Source: JBCBTJ01 sp964597685
GTDB lineage: Bacteria > Pseudomonadota > Alphaproteobacteria > Caulobacterales > Hyphomonadaceae
DNA length: 33,310 nt
Reading direction: 5' to 3'
NCBI GenBank assembly: GCA_964597685.1
Contig: CAZQZC010000007.1
Location: 1-33,310 of the forward strand
Shown: one piece after another, positions 6,629 through 14,413 of the stretch
Numbering within the stretch: the stretch's first letter is position 1
How the letters are laid out: each line of letters begins with the position of its first letter
Translations under genes and position numbers: made by a program
Notes under the pieces: model-generated
Database searches by the model: none
The model's input: only the letters and a program-made list of their open reading frames with translations
What the model was told of the DNA's origin: nothing

Positions 6629-7813
6629 ATGCTTAGCAATCTGCCCGATGTCGCTCCGGACCCGATCATCGCCGTGACCAACGCCTTCCGCGCCGATCCG
6701 CGGGACGACAAGATCGATCTGGGCATCGGCGTTTTTAAGAACTCGGCCGGCGAGACGCCCATTTTCGCGGCGGTGAAAACGGCTGAACAGCGGCTCTGGG
6801 AGGCCCAGGCCACGAAGACCTATGTCGGGGTCGGCGGCAGCCGTCCCTACCTGGAGGCGCTCGCCGACGCTGTCTTCCCCGCCTGCGAAATGGGCCGCGA
6901 TTTCGCAGCCGCCCAGAGCGTTGGCGGTACGGGCGGCGTACGCATCGCGATGGACATCGCCGCACGCATGACCTCGGGGGCGACGGCGTGGGTTCCCCAA
7001 TTTACCTGGGGCAATCACAAAGCCATCGCCGCGGCTTGCGGACTGGCGGTGAAGACCTACGCCTATCCCGGCCACAGCGCGGAGCCGGAGACCGACCGGA
7101 TCCTTCATGACCTCAAGGACGCGTCCGCCGGCGACGTTCTGGTGCTGCACGCCAATTGCCACAATCCGACGGGCATAGATTTGTCGGCGGACGCCCTAGG
7201 CGCTCTTGTGGACCTGGCCAAGGAGCGGGGCCTCTTCCCTCTGATCGATTCCGCATATCTCGGCTTCGGCGGAGCGTTCGCCGAAGATTCCCGCGCCCTG
7301 AAGGCGCTGGTCGACCGGGCTGGCGACTGCGCGGTCGTCGTGTCGTGCTCGAAGAATTTCGGCCTCTACCGCGACCGGGTCGGCGCAGTGTTTCTATTTT
7401 CCGACGATGCACGCGGCGTCGCGCGGGCCCAGGCCAACCTCCTCTCTGTGATCCGCGCGAATTATTCCATGCCGCCGGACCACGGCGCAGCCATTGTCGA
7501 GACCATCCTTGAAGACGATGCATTGCGCCAATCCTGGCTCGACGAACTCGACGGCCAGCGCGGCCATGTCGCCGCGAACCGGCGCGCCTTCGCCGCAGCA
7601 ATCGGCGCGCAGACGAACGCGGTCGGCATGGACTATATCGAGACGGGACGGGGCATGTTCTCGCTTTTGCCGATCTCCGGCGACGACGTCGCCGCCCTCG
7701 CCGCAGAGCAAGGGGTCTATCTGGGGCCCCAGGCGCGGGTGAATTTCGCGGCGATGCGGGCTGAAGACGCCCCGCGCCTGGCCGCCGCCCTCGCCCCCCG
7801 CTTCATCGCATGA
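6629..7813 (+). CDS. Aromatic amino acid / aspartate aminotransferase
   Basis: A 394-residue fold-type I PLP enzyme of the AspC/TyrB group (subfamily I-gamma). Visible signatures are IDLGIGVFKN near the start, the substrate-loop TYVGVGGSRPYLEAL, NCHNPTGID, the PLP contact segment LIDSAYLGFG, and the Schiff-base lysine K242 in SCSKNFGLYRDRVG. After prephenate dehydratase it likely makes phenylalanine from phenylpyruvate and may also use aspartate. I chose ATG 6629 because the protein begins with the typical LSNLPDVAPDPI. A longer start at 6479 would lie inside pheA. ATG 6629 would overlap the stop of an untruncated pheA (ATGCTTAG), which suggests the two were once translationally coupled. Its own stop overlaps the next start as ATGA. 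Confidence 0.93.
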   Translation: MLSNLPDVAPDPIIAVTNAFRADPRDDKIDLGIGVFKNSAGETPIFAAVKTAEQRLWEAQATKTYVGVGGSRPYLEALADAVFPACEMGRDFAAAQSVGGTGGVRIAMDIAARMTSGATAWVPQFTWGNHKAIAAACGLAVKTYAYPGHSAEPETDRILHDLKDASAGDVLVLHANCHNPTGIDLSADALGALVDLAKERGLFPLIDSAYLGFGGAFAEDSRALKALVDRAGDCAVVVSCSKNFGLYRDRVGAVFLFSDDARGVARAQANLLSVIRANYSMPPDHGAAIVETILEDDALRQSWLDELDGQRGHVAANRRAFAAAIGAQTNAVGMDYIETGRGMFSLLPISGDDVAALAAEQGVYLGPQARVNFAAMRAEDAPRLAAALAPRFIA

Positions 7814-8538
7814 CACTGGACACGACCTTGCAGCCGCCCCTTTTCCTCGACGAAGACCTCGCCGCCGCCGAGCGGAAATTCGCCGCCGCGGCCGCGCGCC
7901 AGGACAATGTCTTCCTGTTCAACCTGACCTGCGACGACACGGCCAGCGCGGAGCTTGAGGACATTGCGTCCCTCTTTCTGTTGACCAACGTGCTCTTGAT
8001 GAGCCGGTCGCGGCGCAGCATCCTGAAATTGTTCCAGGTCGATTTCAGCGGTCAGACGCCGCTGCCGGCGATCGTGAACGCCTTGCGCGGGCTTTTAACG
8101 GGCGAGTTCTCGGCCCTCAAAAACGTCGAGACCTGGATCCAGTCCGTCGGCAAGCGCTGCGACATCAGCCGCGAGGCGCTCGACGGCGTTCGGCGCGGCG
8201 TGACGTTCCTGGAGACCTACATGTCGCCGAGCGACCAGGCGCCGACGGAATACGCCGACGTGTTCATCAATGTCCGCGCGTCGCAGGAGGGGATTGAAGA
8301 AGGCTGTTTCACGATCGCAGCGCCCGCCTATTCCGTTCTGGAGGTGCGGTCGAAATCGGCCACCGTCGCTTGCGCTTGGAACGCGCTCAGCCGGGCCGAT
8401 TCCGCAGCCGTGCGCCAGGCGCCCGATTTGCGCTTCGTTCAGATTGATTGCGACCATTGCGCCGGCGACGCCATGTTCCGCGATTGGAGCGCGCTGACGC
8501 GCGTTCTGGTCGACCATCAGGGCGCGCCGCTTTGGTAG
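7810..8538 (+). CDS. Uncharacterised protein coupled to the aminotransferase
   Basis: A 242-residue soluble protein that I do not recognise. It has an acidic/Ala-rich N-terminus, a helical middle (SLFLLTNVLLMSRSRRSILKLF), and a segment SPSDQAPTEYADVFINV that could be a beta-rich domain. Two cysteines lie close together near the end (QIDCDHCAGDAM). There is no signal peptide or membrane segment. The start overlaps the aminotransferase stop as ATGA (7810-7813), a strong sign of co-translation and perhaps of a functional link with amino acid metabolism. Codon use matches its neighbours, so it is very likely a real gene. Confidence 0.75.
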   Translation: MTLDTTLQPPLFLDEDLAAAERKFAAAAARQDNVFLFNLTCDDTASAELEDIASLFLLTNVLLMSRSRRSILKLFQVDFSGQTPLPAIVNALRGLLTGEFSALKNVETWIQSVGKRCDISREALDGVRRGVTFLETYMSPSDQAPTEYADVFINVRASQEGIEEGCFTIAAPAYSVLEVRSKSATVACAWNALSRADSAAVRQAPDLRFVQIDCDHCAGDAMFRDWSALTRVLVDHQGAPLW

Positions 8539-8566
8539 GCTTCGCGCGCGGCGTGTCGGGCGCGCC

Positions 8567-8968
8567 ATGGGGGTGAAGTACAAGACCTGGTTCAGCGTCG
8601 CCTTCCTCGCCTTGGGATTGCTGCTGGTCGGGTTGAACGCCTGGCTGTTCCTCGCCGCCGACCGGCTGACGATCAACGCCTTGACCGGCTTCATCCTGAT
8701 CCTCATCGGCGGCCTCGCCCTCACGCGTCCACTGTTTCTGTTGAGCGGGGACGAATTGGTCGTCTTCAACCTGTTCGGCCGGCGGGTGCGCGCCTATCCC
8801 TTGGACGCGCTGGATGTGGAGCGGGATCCCGCGACGGGCGCGAAGATCTTGTTCGCCCAACGCTCGCCGCGCCGCCGACGCCGCCTATTCGCCTCCAACA
8901 GCCCCGTCTTCGACAATCACGCCTGCCGCAGCGTGATCGCCGGCGTGGAGGGCGGGCAGGCGTTTTAG
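8567..8968 (+). CDS. Small two-helix membrane protein, PH-like tail
   Basis: A 133-residue protein. Two hydrophobic helices near the N-terminus (about residues 9-30 and 36-55) flank a short polar turn. A cytosolic tail of about 75 residues follows with alternating strands (GDELVVFNLFGRRVRAYPLDAL), reminiscent of bacterial PH-like domains. A run of arginines (SPRRRRRLF) sits before the C-terminal helix. No function is known to me. It follows the previous gene after 28 bases and may share its transcript. No good ribosome binding site precedes ATG 8567. Confidence 0.6.
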   Translation: MGVKYKTWFSVAFLALGLLLVGLNAWLFLAADRLTINALTGFILILIGGLALTRPLFLLSGDELVVFNLFGRRVRAYPLDALDVERDPATGAKILFAQRSPRRRRRLFASNSPVFDNHACRSVIAGVEGGQAF

Positions 8969-9041
8969 GGGAGGGGGCGGTGTCTGCTCTCGGCGGCTTT
9001 GGAGACGTAGCGAGCACCTCTAAATCGATATAAACGCGGAT

Positions 9042-9326
9042 ATGGACGAATTATTATCTGTACTGAGTCGCGCTCGCTCTTTGCTGGCTTCCTCTGACAA
9101 CGATTTCATTTGGTCGGAGTGGGCGGATCAAACAGCTGCAACCGCTGACATAGATAGTTGGATAGATAGACTAAAGGACGATTGTTCGGGCGACATATCG
9201 CAACTCAAACTGATGTTCGCCCCAACAGGAGGTATCCAGGAAGTTGCGGTAAGTCGCGGTTGGGGCAAAGAGTATTTGGCACTCGCTCAGTCATTTGATG
9301 AAGCGATTGCGAGCTTCTCCCCCTGA
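9042..9326 (+). CDS. Small hypothetical protein of lower GC
   Basis: A 94-residue acidic, Trp-containing protein that is helical at both ends, with a central segment around MFAPTGGIQEV. It faintly recalls short immunity-like or DUF6966-type proteins, but I would not assign it. Its codons are unlike the neighbours: ATA, AGT, AGA, TTA and CTA are frequent and GC is near half by eye, so it may be horizontally acquired. There is no clear ribosome binding site. It could be a real orphan gene or a remnant of a larger acquired segment. Confidence 0.5.
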   Translation: MDELLSVLSRARSLLASSDNDFIWSEWADQTAATADIDSWIDRLKDDCSGDISQLKLMFAPTGGIQEVAVSRGWGKEYLALAQSFDEAIASFSP

Positions 9327-9415
9327 CCCGAAGCAGACCAAAGGTAGACGCTTAGAGCGAGCGAAAGCACAGTCTGAAAGGGGCCAACGGCGGCCGCCCG
9401 TTTGCCTCCGTTCAA

Positions 9416-9462
9416 TGTCCGCTCCTGACGCAGAATAACCCAAAATGCACCATCGGCGGACA
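9416..9462. other. Spaced inverted repeat in the gap 9327-9487
   Basis: TGTCCGC (9416-9422) and GCGGACA (9456-9462) are perfect 7-base complements separated by 33 bases. They lie in a non-coding gap between two small hypothetical genes that end toward each other. It may be a hairpin or a decayed repeat. No T-tract follows, so a terminator role is weak. Confidence 0.25.
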
Positions 9463-9487
9463 GAAAGAATCCGCCAGCCCCAACCGG

Positions 9488-9760
9488 CTATACGATCTCC
9501 GTCTCCTTCGGCGCGGAGACGCCGCGCGTCTTGGCCTCGACTCTCGGTTTGGGCAGGAGGCGGAAGCGCGTCTGGCACCAGGCGAAGCCGACGCCGACGT
9601 CCAGCAATGCGTCGGACCGGCCGCAGGGGCACATGAAGTCGAAGACCTCGTGGATGCGGTAGGTCTCCCCCGCGACCAGGGGCACGGGCTCCCCCGTCAC
9701 ATGGTTCGGGGCCGCGTTCACGCACAAAACCAGATCGCCAGGGCCGAGAGCGTCGCTCAT
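9488..9760 (-). CDS. Small hypothetical protein with CPCG motif
   Basis: A 90-residue protein. The first half reads like a small beta barrel (LGPGDLVLCVNAAP, LVAGETYRIHEVF). It contains FMCPCGRSDALLDVG, two cysteines in a CxC-G arrangement, with further cysteines at CVN and WCQTRF that could together bind a metal. The C-terminus is basic and polar. The function is unknown to me. It lies 46 bases downstream of the thiolase-like gene on the same strand and could be co-transcribed with it. Confidence 0.6.
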   Translation of the reverse strand: MSDALGPGDLVLCVNAAPNHVTGEPVPLVAGETYRIHEVFDFMCPCGRSDALLDVGVGFAWCQTRFRLLPKPRVEAKTRGVSAPKETEIV

Positions 9761-9806
9761 GATCTCGGGACTTATACCAGATGCGGCGCGATCGGCCCAC
9801 GCCGCC

Positions 9807-11327
9807 CTAATCGCTAAACCGGAACGTGTTCACCTCGCCGTCGGTCGCCACCGCGACTTTGGCGCCGACGCTGAGACGGTCTTCGCGCAGGCGTTCGATC
9901 GCCTCGGGCGCGGCCTTGGCGATGATGCGCGCGCCGGCCTCATGGCGTAGAAAAGCAATCCCGGCCTCAGGCCCCTGGCGGCCGTGGACGATTGTGTAGG
10001 TCTCAAGTGCGGCCGGACCGGGGCCATTGATCACGTCGACCGCCGGGGCCGCTGGGGCGGCGCTTGGGGCGGGGACGGCGAAGTCCGCCGGGCGGTCGGT
10101 TGAATAGATCCCGGCGGCCTCCTTGCTCATCCAGCCGCCATTGGCCAGCGCCAGGCCGAACGCCCCCGGCCGCGCGCGCAGGCTCTCCACCAGGCTCGCC
10201 ACGCCGTGCAGCGCGTAATTGTTTCCGGGCCCGCCGAAAAAGGGCAAGCCGCCGGTGACGGTCAGGGGGCGGGGATCGCTTCGCCACTCGATGCCCAGCG
10301 CGGCCGTGGAGGAGAACACCGCGCACGGAAAGCAGGAATACAGGTCGAAGAGGTCGATCTCGGCCGCCGACTTGCCCGCCGCCTCCAGCGCGCGAGAGAG
10401 CGCCGTCTCCATGGCTTCCGACCCGTCGATCCGGGCGCGTTCGGAGATCATTCGATCGGACGCCTCGCCGCCGCCATGCAGGTAGACGCGCTTGGCCGCC
10501 GGGATCTCCAGCTCGTCGGCCAGGTCTTCGGCCACGATCAGCACGGCTGCACCCTGGTTCACCGCGTCCTGGGCGACGTGCCATTTCAGGAACGGGTCGG
10601 CGATCTCGTAATTCTCCTTGGACGGCGTCTCCAGGAAGGCCTTGGAGCGGGCGATCGGGAATTGCGCGAAGGGATGGCCCGCGGCGACGTTTGCGAACCG
10701 GGCGAACAGATCCGACATGGCGGCGCGATGCTCCGCGCGTGTGCGGCCCTCCCGCGCGGCGATCGCCGTTTCGAACAAGGCGTAGAAATAGGGGGGCGAG
10801 ACGAGGCCGTGCTTAATCTCCGCCCGGCTGAGCAGCATGTCCCCAAGGCCGCGATCCTCGAAATCCCGATCGTCGGAATCCATCCAATCGATCTCAAGAC
10901 CCTTTCGGCGCGCGGCCTTCGAGGCGCGATTGGCTTCGGACCCGGCGACGAGCGCGGCGCGGAACTCGCCGGCATGGATGCGGGCCGACACCTCACTGAT
11001 CAGGGCCTGCGGACTTTGACCTCCGACGGAGGAATAGACGAGTAGGGCGGCGTTCGCCCCGATGTCGCGAGCCAGCGTTCCAGGCAGATTGGAATTATGC
11101 CCGTGGGGGTGATTGTCGCCAGGCACGGAATCTTCGAAAATGCGCACGAATGCGACAAGATCCAGCACGGATGCGAGGTCCGGCGCGCCCGCATCTAGGA
11201 GCGCCGCTTTCGTCGCATCGGCCGCGAGCGATAGGGGCGACGGCGCGCCAACGGGCCCGTCGGCGCCGTCCCAATGGTTCACCGACTGACCGGCTCCAAC
11301 CAGGACGGGCATGGGTTTGCTGGCCAT
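9807..11327 (-). CDS. Thiolase-superfamily protein (acetyl-CoA acetyltransferase-like) with C-terminal OB-like domain
   Basis: A 506-residue thiolase-fold protein of the SCP-x/TFEL-like group. The N-terminal half carries ANAALLVYSSVGGQSPQ (91-107), where classical thiolases have the nucleophilic cysteine; serines and Val-Gly-Gly are here instead. The C-terminal half has IDLFDLYSCFPCAV and the conserved GGLPFFGGPGNNYALHG with the catalytic-type histidine. From about residue 430 a separate beta-rich tail follows (ETYTIVHGRQGPEAGIAF), like the OB-type tails of this group. Proteins of this kind are often annotated acetyl-CoA acetyltransferase, but the missing cysteine argues against ordinary Claisen chemistry. 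It may hydrolyse or carry an acyl-CoA ligand. AGAGGAG lies six bases before ATG 11327. Confidence 0.82.
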   Translation of the reverse strand: MASKPMPVLVGAGQSVNHWDGADGPVGAPSPLSLAADATKAALLDAGAPDLASVLDLVAFVRIFEDSVPGDNHPHGHNSNLPGTLARDIGANAALLVYSSVGGQSPQALISEVSARIHAGEFRAALVAGSEANRASKAARRKGLEIDWMDSDDRDFEDRGLGDMLLSRAEIKHGLVSPPYFYALFETAIAAREGRTRAEHRAAMSDLFARFANVAAGHPFAQFPIARSKAFLETPSKENYEIADPFLKWHVAQDAVNQGAAVLIVAEDLADELEIPAAKRVYLHGGGEASDRMISERARIDGSEAMETALSRALEAAGKSAAEIDLFDLYSCFPCAVFSSTAALGIEWRSDPRPLTVTGGLPFFGGPGNNYALHGVASLVESLRARPGAFGLALANGGWMSKEAAGIYSTDRPADFAVPAPSAAPAAPAVDVINGPGPAALETYTIVHGRQGPEAGIAFLRHEAGARIIAKAAPEAIERLREDRLSVGAKVAVATDGEVNTFRFSD

Positions 11328-11499
11328 GATGGGCTCCTCTCAGAGGTTCGGGTGCGAGTCTGACGCCCGTACGCCCTCGCCGCAATCCTGACGCTGGGGC
11401 AAGCCTGCGGCTTCACGTCCTATCGAAGACTTGTGAGAAGCTCTGACGGCTTTGAAGGCCTATATACTGGCAGAGCAAAGTCGGGAGACGGGCTTGGAC

Positions 11500-12060
11500 A
11501 TGGGCGAAATGCTGGCGCTACTCGCGCCTCTCGGAGTGTATGCGGCCATCTTCGCAGCGCCCTTCGTGCAGGAGGACGCGGCTGTTGTCGGCGCTGCAGC
11601 GGCGTATGCAGGCGGCGCGGGCGACCCCTGGGGCTTGTTCGCCGCCATCCTGGCCGGCCTGACGCTCAGCGATGTGTGGAAGTACTGGCTCGGCCGTGCG
11701 GCCCTCACCCAAGGCTGGGCGCGCCGCTTCGCCGACAAGCCCTCTGTCCGCGCCGCCGGCGAGCGGATCGAGCGGCGTCTGGGGGCCAGCCTCATGGCCG
11801 TGCGCTTCATTCCCGGGACCCGCATTCCCTTCTACGTCGCCTCGGGTTTCTTCAAGGCGCCCTTCGCCAAGTTCACGGTTTTCATCGTGGTGTCGGCCGC
11901 CGCGTATACAGCGGTGGCGTTTGGTTTGTTCCATCTATTGGGCGCTGCAGCGGGCGAAGCGGCCCGCGGCTGGGCGCCGTTGGGTGCGTTGGGCCTTGTC
12001 TCAGTCTTGCTGACCGCGCAATGGCTGCGCGCGCGCAGAAGGGCCGGTAAGCCGGCCTAG
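11500..12060 (+). CDS. DedA / VTT-family membrane protein
   Basis: An inner-membrane protein of about 186 residues with four or five hydrophobic helices. It carries the DedA-family segment with the conserved Arg-Pro-Gly core, AVRFIPGTRIPFYVASGF, and an acidic pair (QEDAAVV) in the first re-entrant region. DedA proteins act in lipid-carrier flipping and proton-linked envelope homeostasis; a specific role is not assignable. The start is uncertain: ATG 11500 begins the recognisable protein, TTG 11494 has better spacing (six bases) from GGGAG at 11483-11487, and TTG 11452 is the longest option. The gene is divergent from the thiolase-like gene. Confidence 0.8.
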   Translation: MGEMLALLAPLGVYAAIFAAPFVQEDAAVVGAAAAYAGGAGDPWGLFAAILAGLTLSDVWKYWLGRAALTQGWARRFADKPSVRAAGERIERRLGASLMAVRFIPGTRIPFYVASGFFKAPFAKFTVFIVVSAAAYTAVAFGLFHLLGAAAGEAARGWAPLGALGLVSVLLTAQWLRARRRAGKPA

Positions 12061-12152
12061 CCGATCCTTCTTTTTGCTCGGTTGCTGCGCGCGCCATTTG
12101 GAGTCGCAGGCGTTCTGCGCCATACGGCCGGCTATTCATATCGGAGGGGTGC

Positions 12153-13148
12153 GTGTCGTACGTTCTGGTCGTCGGCGGCCTCGTTTTGCTGTTTCTGGGT
12201 GGGGAGGCCTTGGTTCGCGGGTCGGTTGGCGTCGCGCGACGCCTCGGCGTGTCTGAATTGGTGATCGGCCTGACGCTAGTGGGCTTCGGAACGTCCATCC
12301 CGGAACTAGTGACCAGTCTTCGGGCGATAAACCTCGACGCGGTCGGCATTTCGGTCGGGAATGTCGTCGGATCGAACGTCGCCAATGTCCTCATGGTTCT
12401 TGGCGTTGCGGCGCTGATCCGGCCAATCAAAACGCATCCGAAGGCGCTCGCACGCGATTTTTCGGCGATGGTTGCGGCGACCGCGCTGTTTTGCGTGTTG
12501 GTTTATTTGGACTTCTTCACGCGGGCGGTCGGATTCGGCTTGGTCGGTCTGTTGCTCGTCTATATGGGTTTGTCGGTCGTACTTGACCGGGCCGGCGGCG
12601 ACGTGGGCGAGCTTCACGCCGACGAGGCGGAAGCAATCGAGACTGAGGATGCGGCCTGGCTGTCGGGGGTGCTGACGGTCGGCGGAGTGGCCGGCGTCAT
12701 CCTGGGCGCGCGGCTCCTCGTTGACGGGGGTGTTGAATTGGCGTCCGCCTTCGGCGTCTCAGAGGCTGTCATCGGATTGAGTGTCGTCGCCATCGGCACG
12801 AGCCTGCCGGAATTGGCGACGTCGGCGGTCTCCGCTCTGCGCGGCAAATCGGACGTCGCCCTGGGAAACATTCTTGGGTCCAACATCTTCAATGTTCTCG
12901 GCATCGTTGGCGTAACCGCCGCGGTCCATCCCTTTTCTGTGCTAGAGCGTGCGCCCGCAGACGCCGGTTCAGCCCTCGCGAACGCCGCCCCTTACAGCAG
13001 CGTGCTGGCCTGGTCGGACATTGGCGCGTTGGCGCTCTCAGTGCTGCTGCTATTGCTGTTCGCCTTCACCGGTCGAAGATTGGCGCGGTGGGAAGGCGGC
13101 GTGCTCCTCTTCGCTTACGCCCTCTACATGGCGACTCTTTTTCGCTAG
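12153..13148 (+). CDS. Sodium/calcium exchanger-family antiporter (CaCA, YrbG-like)
   Basis: A 331-residue inner-membrane antiporter with about ten helices arranged as two inverted halves. Each half carries the alpha-repeat signatures: GFGTSIPELVTS with GNVVGSNVANVL in the first, and AIGTSLPELATS with GNILGSNIFNVL in the second. The acidic residues of the two PE(L) motifs coordinate the cation. An acidic loop (ELHADEAEAIETED) connects the halves. It likely exchanges Ca2+ for Na+ or H+. The GTG start at 12153 is supported by GGAGGGG just upstream. queF follows nine bases after the stop and may be co-transcribed. Confidence 0.92.
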   Translation: MSYVLVVGGLVLLFLGGEALVRGSVGVARRLGVSELVIGLTLVGFGTSIPELVTSLRAINLDAVGISVGNVVGSNVANVLMVLGVAALIRPIKTHPKALARDFSAMVAATALFCVLVYLDFFTRAVGFGLVGLLLVYMGLSVVLDRAGGDVGELHADEAEAIETEDAAWLSGVLTVGGVAGVILGARLLVDGGVELASAFGVSEAVIGLSVVAIGTSLPELATSAVSALRGKSDVALGNILGSNIFNVLGIVGVTAAVHPFSVLERAPADAGSALANAAPYSSVLAWSDIGALALSVLLLLLFAFTGRRLARWEGGVLLFAYALYMATLFR

Positions 13149-13157
13149 GCCGGCGCT

Positions 13158-13625
13158 ATGAGCGATAATCCGATCTACAAAGACCTCGACCAGCTCGGCC
13201 GTCAAACCGACGCTCCCGCAACTCCCGAAGCGGCGACGCTTGAGCGGGTGCCGAATCCTCACAAGGACGCGCTTTACCTCGCCCGGTTCACCGCGCCGGA
13301 ATTCACATCCCTCTGCCCGGTGACAGGGCAGCCGGACTTTGCGCATCTGGTGATCGATTACGCGCCGGGCGAGTGGTTGGTGGAGTCAAAGAGCCTGAAG
13401 CTGTTTCTGACAGCGTTTCGAAACCACGGCGCCTTCCACGAGGATTGTACGATCTATGTCGGAAAGCGGCTGATCGATGTCTTATCCCCGAACTGGCTGC
13501 GGATTGCGGGCTATTGGTATCCGCGGGGCGGGATTCCCATCGACGTGTTTTGGCAGACGGGGCCTATCCCCGACGGCCTTTGGGCGCCCGACACGGGCGT
13601 TCCGCCCTATCGCGGGCGTGGCTGA
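13158..13625 (+). CDS. queF: NADPH-dependent 7-cyano-7-deazaguanine reductase (QueF)
   Basis: This T-fold enzyme reduces the nitrile preQ0 to the amine preQ1 in queuosine synthesis. The 155-residue length fits the unimodular (Bacillus-type) QueF. Key residues are visible: the covalent nucleophile C53 in SLCPVTGQPDF, the acid D60 in the same segment, and the NADPH-binding motif ESKSLKLFLTAFRNHGAFHE. No other queuosine gene is nearby, which is usual. It follows the antiporter after nine bases. Its stop is two bases from the stop of the convergent nitroreductase gene. Confidence 0.95.
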   Translation: MSDNPIYKDLDQLGRQTDAPATPEAATLERVPNPHKDALYLARFTAPEFTSLCPVTGQPDFAHLVIDYAPGEWLVESKSLKLFLTAFRNHGAFHEDCTIYVGKRLIDVLSPNWLRIAGYWYPRGGIPIDVFWQTGPIPDGLWAPDTGVPPYRGRG

Positions 13626-13627
13626 GT

Positions 13628-14257
13628 TCAGCCGGTCCAGCGTTCGATCTTTCCCGGCGGAGCCGGCCGGGGGCGTTCGGGCGGATTGGCCGAAGCTGTT
13701 CCCAAATAGATGAAACCGGCAATCCGCTCCTGGTCGGACAAGCCGATCAGCTCGGCAACGTCGCGGTCATAGGCGATCCATTCCGTGAGCCAGCAGCCGG
13801 CCCAACCGGCGGCGTTCGCTGCGAGCAGAAGGTTTTGACACGCCGCGCCGGCGGACAATTCCTGCTCCCATACGGGCGTCTTGTGCGCCGGATCGGGAGA
13901 CGACACGACGGCGACCACGGTCGGTGCGCGCAGAAGCCGTCGACGCTCCAGGGCGAGCTCTTGTTCGCCAGCGTCCTGGGCGTTGCGCGCGTGGATGGCG
14001 GCGATCTGTTCGCCAAAGCCTCTGCGCGCGTCTCCCTCGAAGACGACGAACCGCCAGGGTTCCACGCGCCGATGATCCGGGACGCGCATGGCGACCGACA
14101 GCAATTCCTCAAGCGCTGGGCCAGTTGGGCCGGGATCGCCGAGCGTTTCCTTTCCAGCTGAACGGCGCAAAGCCAACATGTTGCGGGCGCCGGATGAGGG
14201 ACGTGCGCCGAGCATGATGGCGCCGGCGCTGGGCGGAGGGGGAAAACGGGACGACAT
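13628..14257 (-). CDS. Nitroreductase-family protein (YdjA-like)
   Basis: A 209-residue FMN-dependent nitroreductase-fold protein. The motifs match the single-domain YdjA group: LALRRSAGKETLGDPGP (FMN phosphate site), the PDHRRVEPWRFVVFEG segment, and the central helix AACQNLLLAANAAGWAGCW. Such enzymes reduce nitro- or quinone-type compounds with NAD(P)H; the physiological substrate is unknown. The first 26 residues are rich in Pro, Ser and Gly and may not be translated. M27 would give a start typical of the family, but neither start has a clear ribosome binding site. Confidence 0.88.
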   Translation of the reverse strand: MSSRFPPPPSAGAIMLGARPSSGARNMLALRRSAGKETLGDPGPTGPALEELLSVAMRVPDHRRVEPWRFVVFEGDARRGFGEQIAAIHARNAQDAGEQELALERRRLLRAPTVVAVVSSPDPAHKTPVWEQELSAGAACQNLLLAANAAGWAGCWLTEWIAYDRDVAELIGLSDQERIAGFIYLGTASANPPERPRPAPPGKIERWTG

Positions 14258-14304
14258 GGCGCGTGTTTAGCCCGTCTGCACAGGGCGCGAAACCGAGTGT
14301 GTGC

Positions 14305-14320
14305 ATGAACGGCGTTTACT
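14305..14320. promoter_or_regulatory. TetR-type operator upstream of the efflux regulator
   Basis: ATGAACGGCGTTTACT contains TGAACG-G-CGTTTA, a palindrome around a central G with one mismatch. It agrees in 15 of 16 positions with the site at 15049-15064 in front of the adaptor gene. Position and symmetry suggest autoregulation by the TetR protein encoded at 14414. Confidence 0.6.
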
Positions 14321-14362
14321 AATTGAACGTGCTTTCGCGATCCCTCGAAAGATGCTAATTTT

Positions 14363-14410
14363 AAAGTGCATTCGGTTAAGATGTGAAAAGTGCATTCGGT
14401 TAAGATGTGA
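14363..14410 (+). repeat. Perfect tandem duplication of a 24-base unit before tetR
   Basis: Two identical copies (14363-14386 and 14387-14410) abut without a spacer; the unit core is TGCATTCGGTTAAGATG. The second copy ends three bases before the GTG start of the TetR gene. The duplication changes the promoter-to-start distance and doubles any promoter or leader element in the unit. TAAGAT in each copy could serve as a weak -10. Confidence 0.9.
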
Positions 14411-14413
14411 GCT

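Noticed and set aside
10206..11045. 279-codon plus-strand ORF
   Set aside because: Antisense to the thiolase-like gene, low-complexity Arg/Gly composition and no recognisable motif.
13373..14161. 262-codon plus-strand ORF spanning queF and the nitroreductase
   Set aside because: Out of frame with queF and antisense to the nitroreductase, both of which have clear motifs.
14363..14410. CRISPR or iteron array
   Set aside because: Only two copies, directly abutting, with no spacers and no cas or replication gene nearby.
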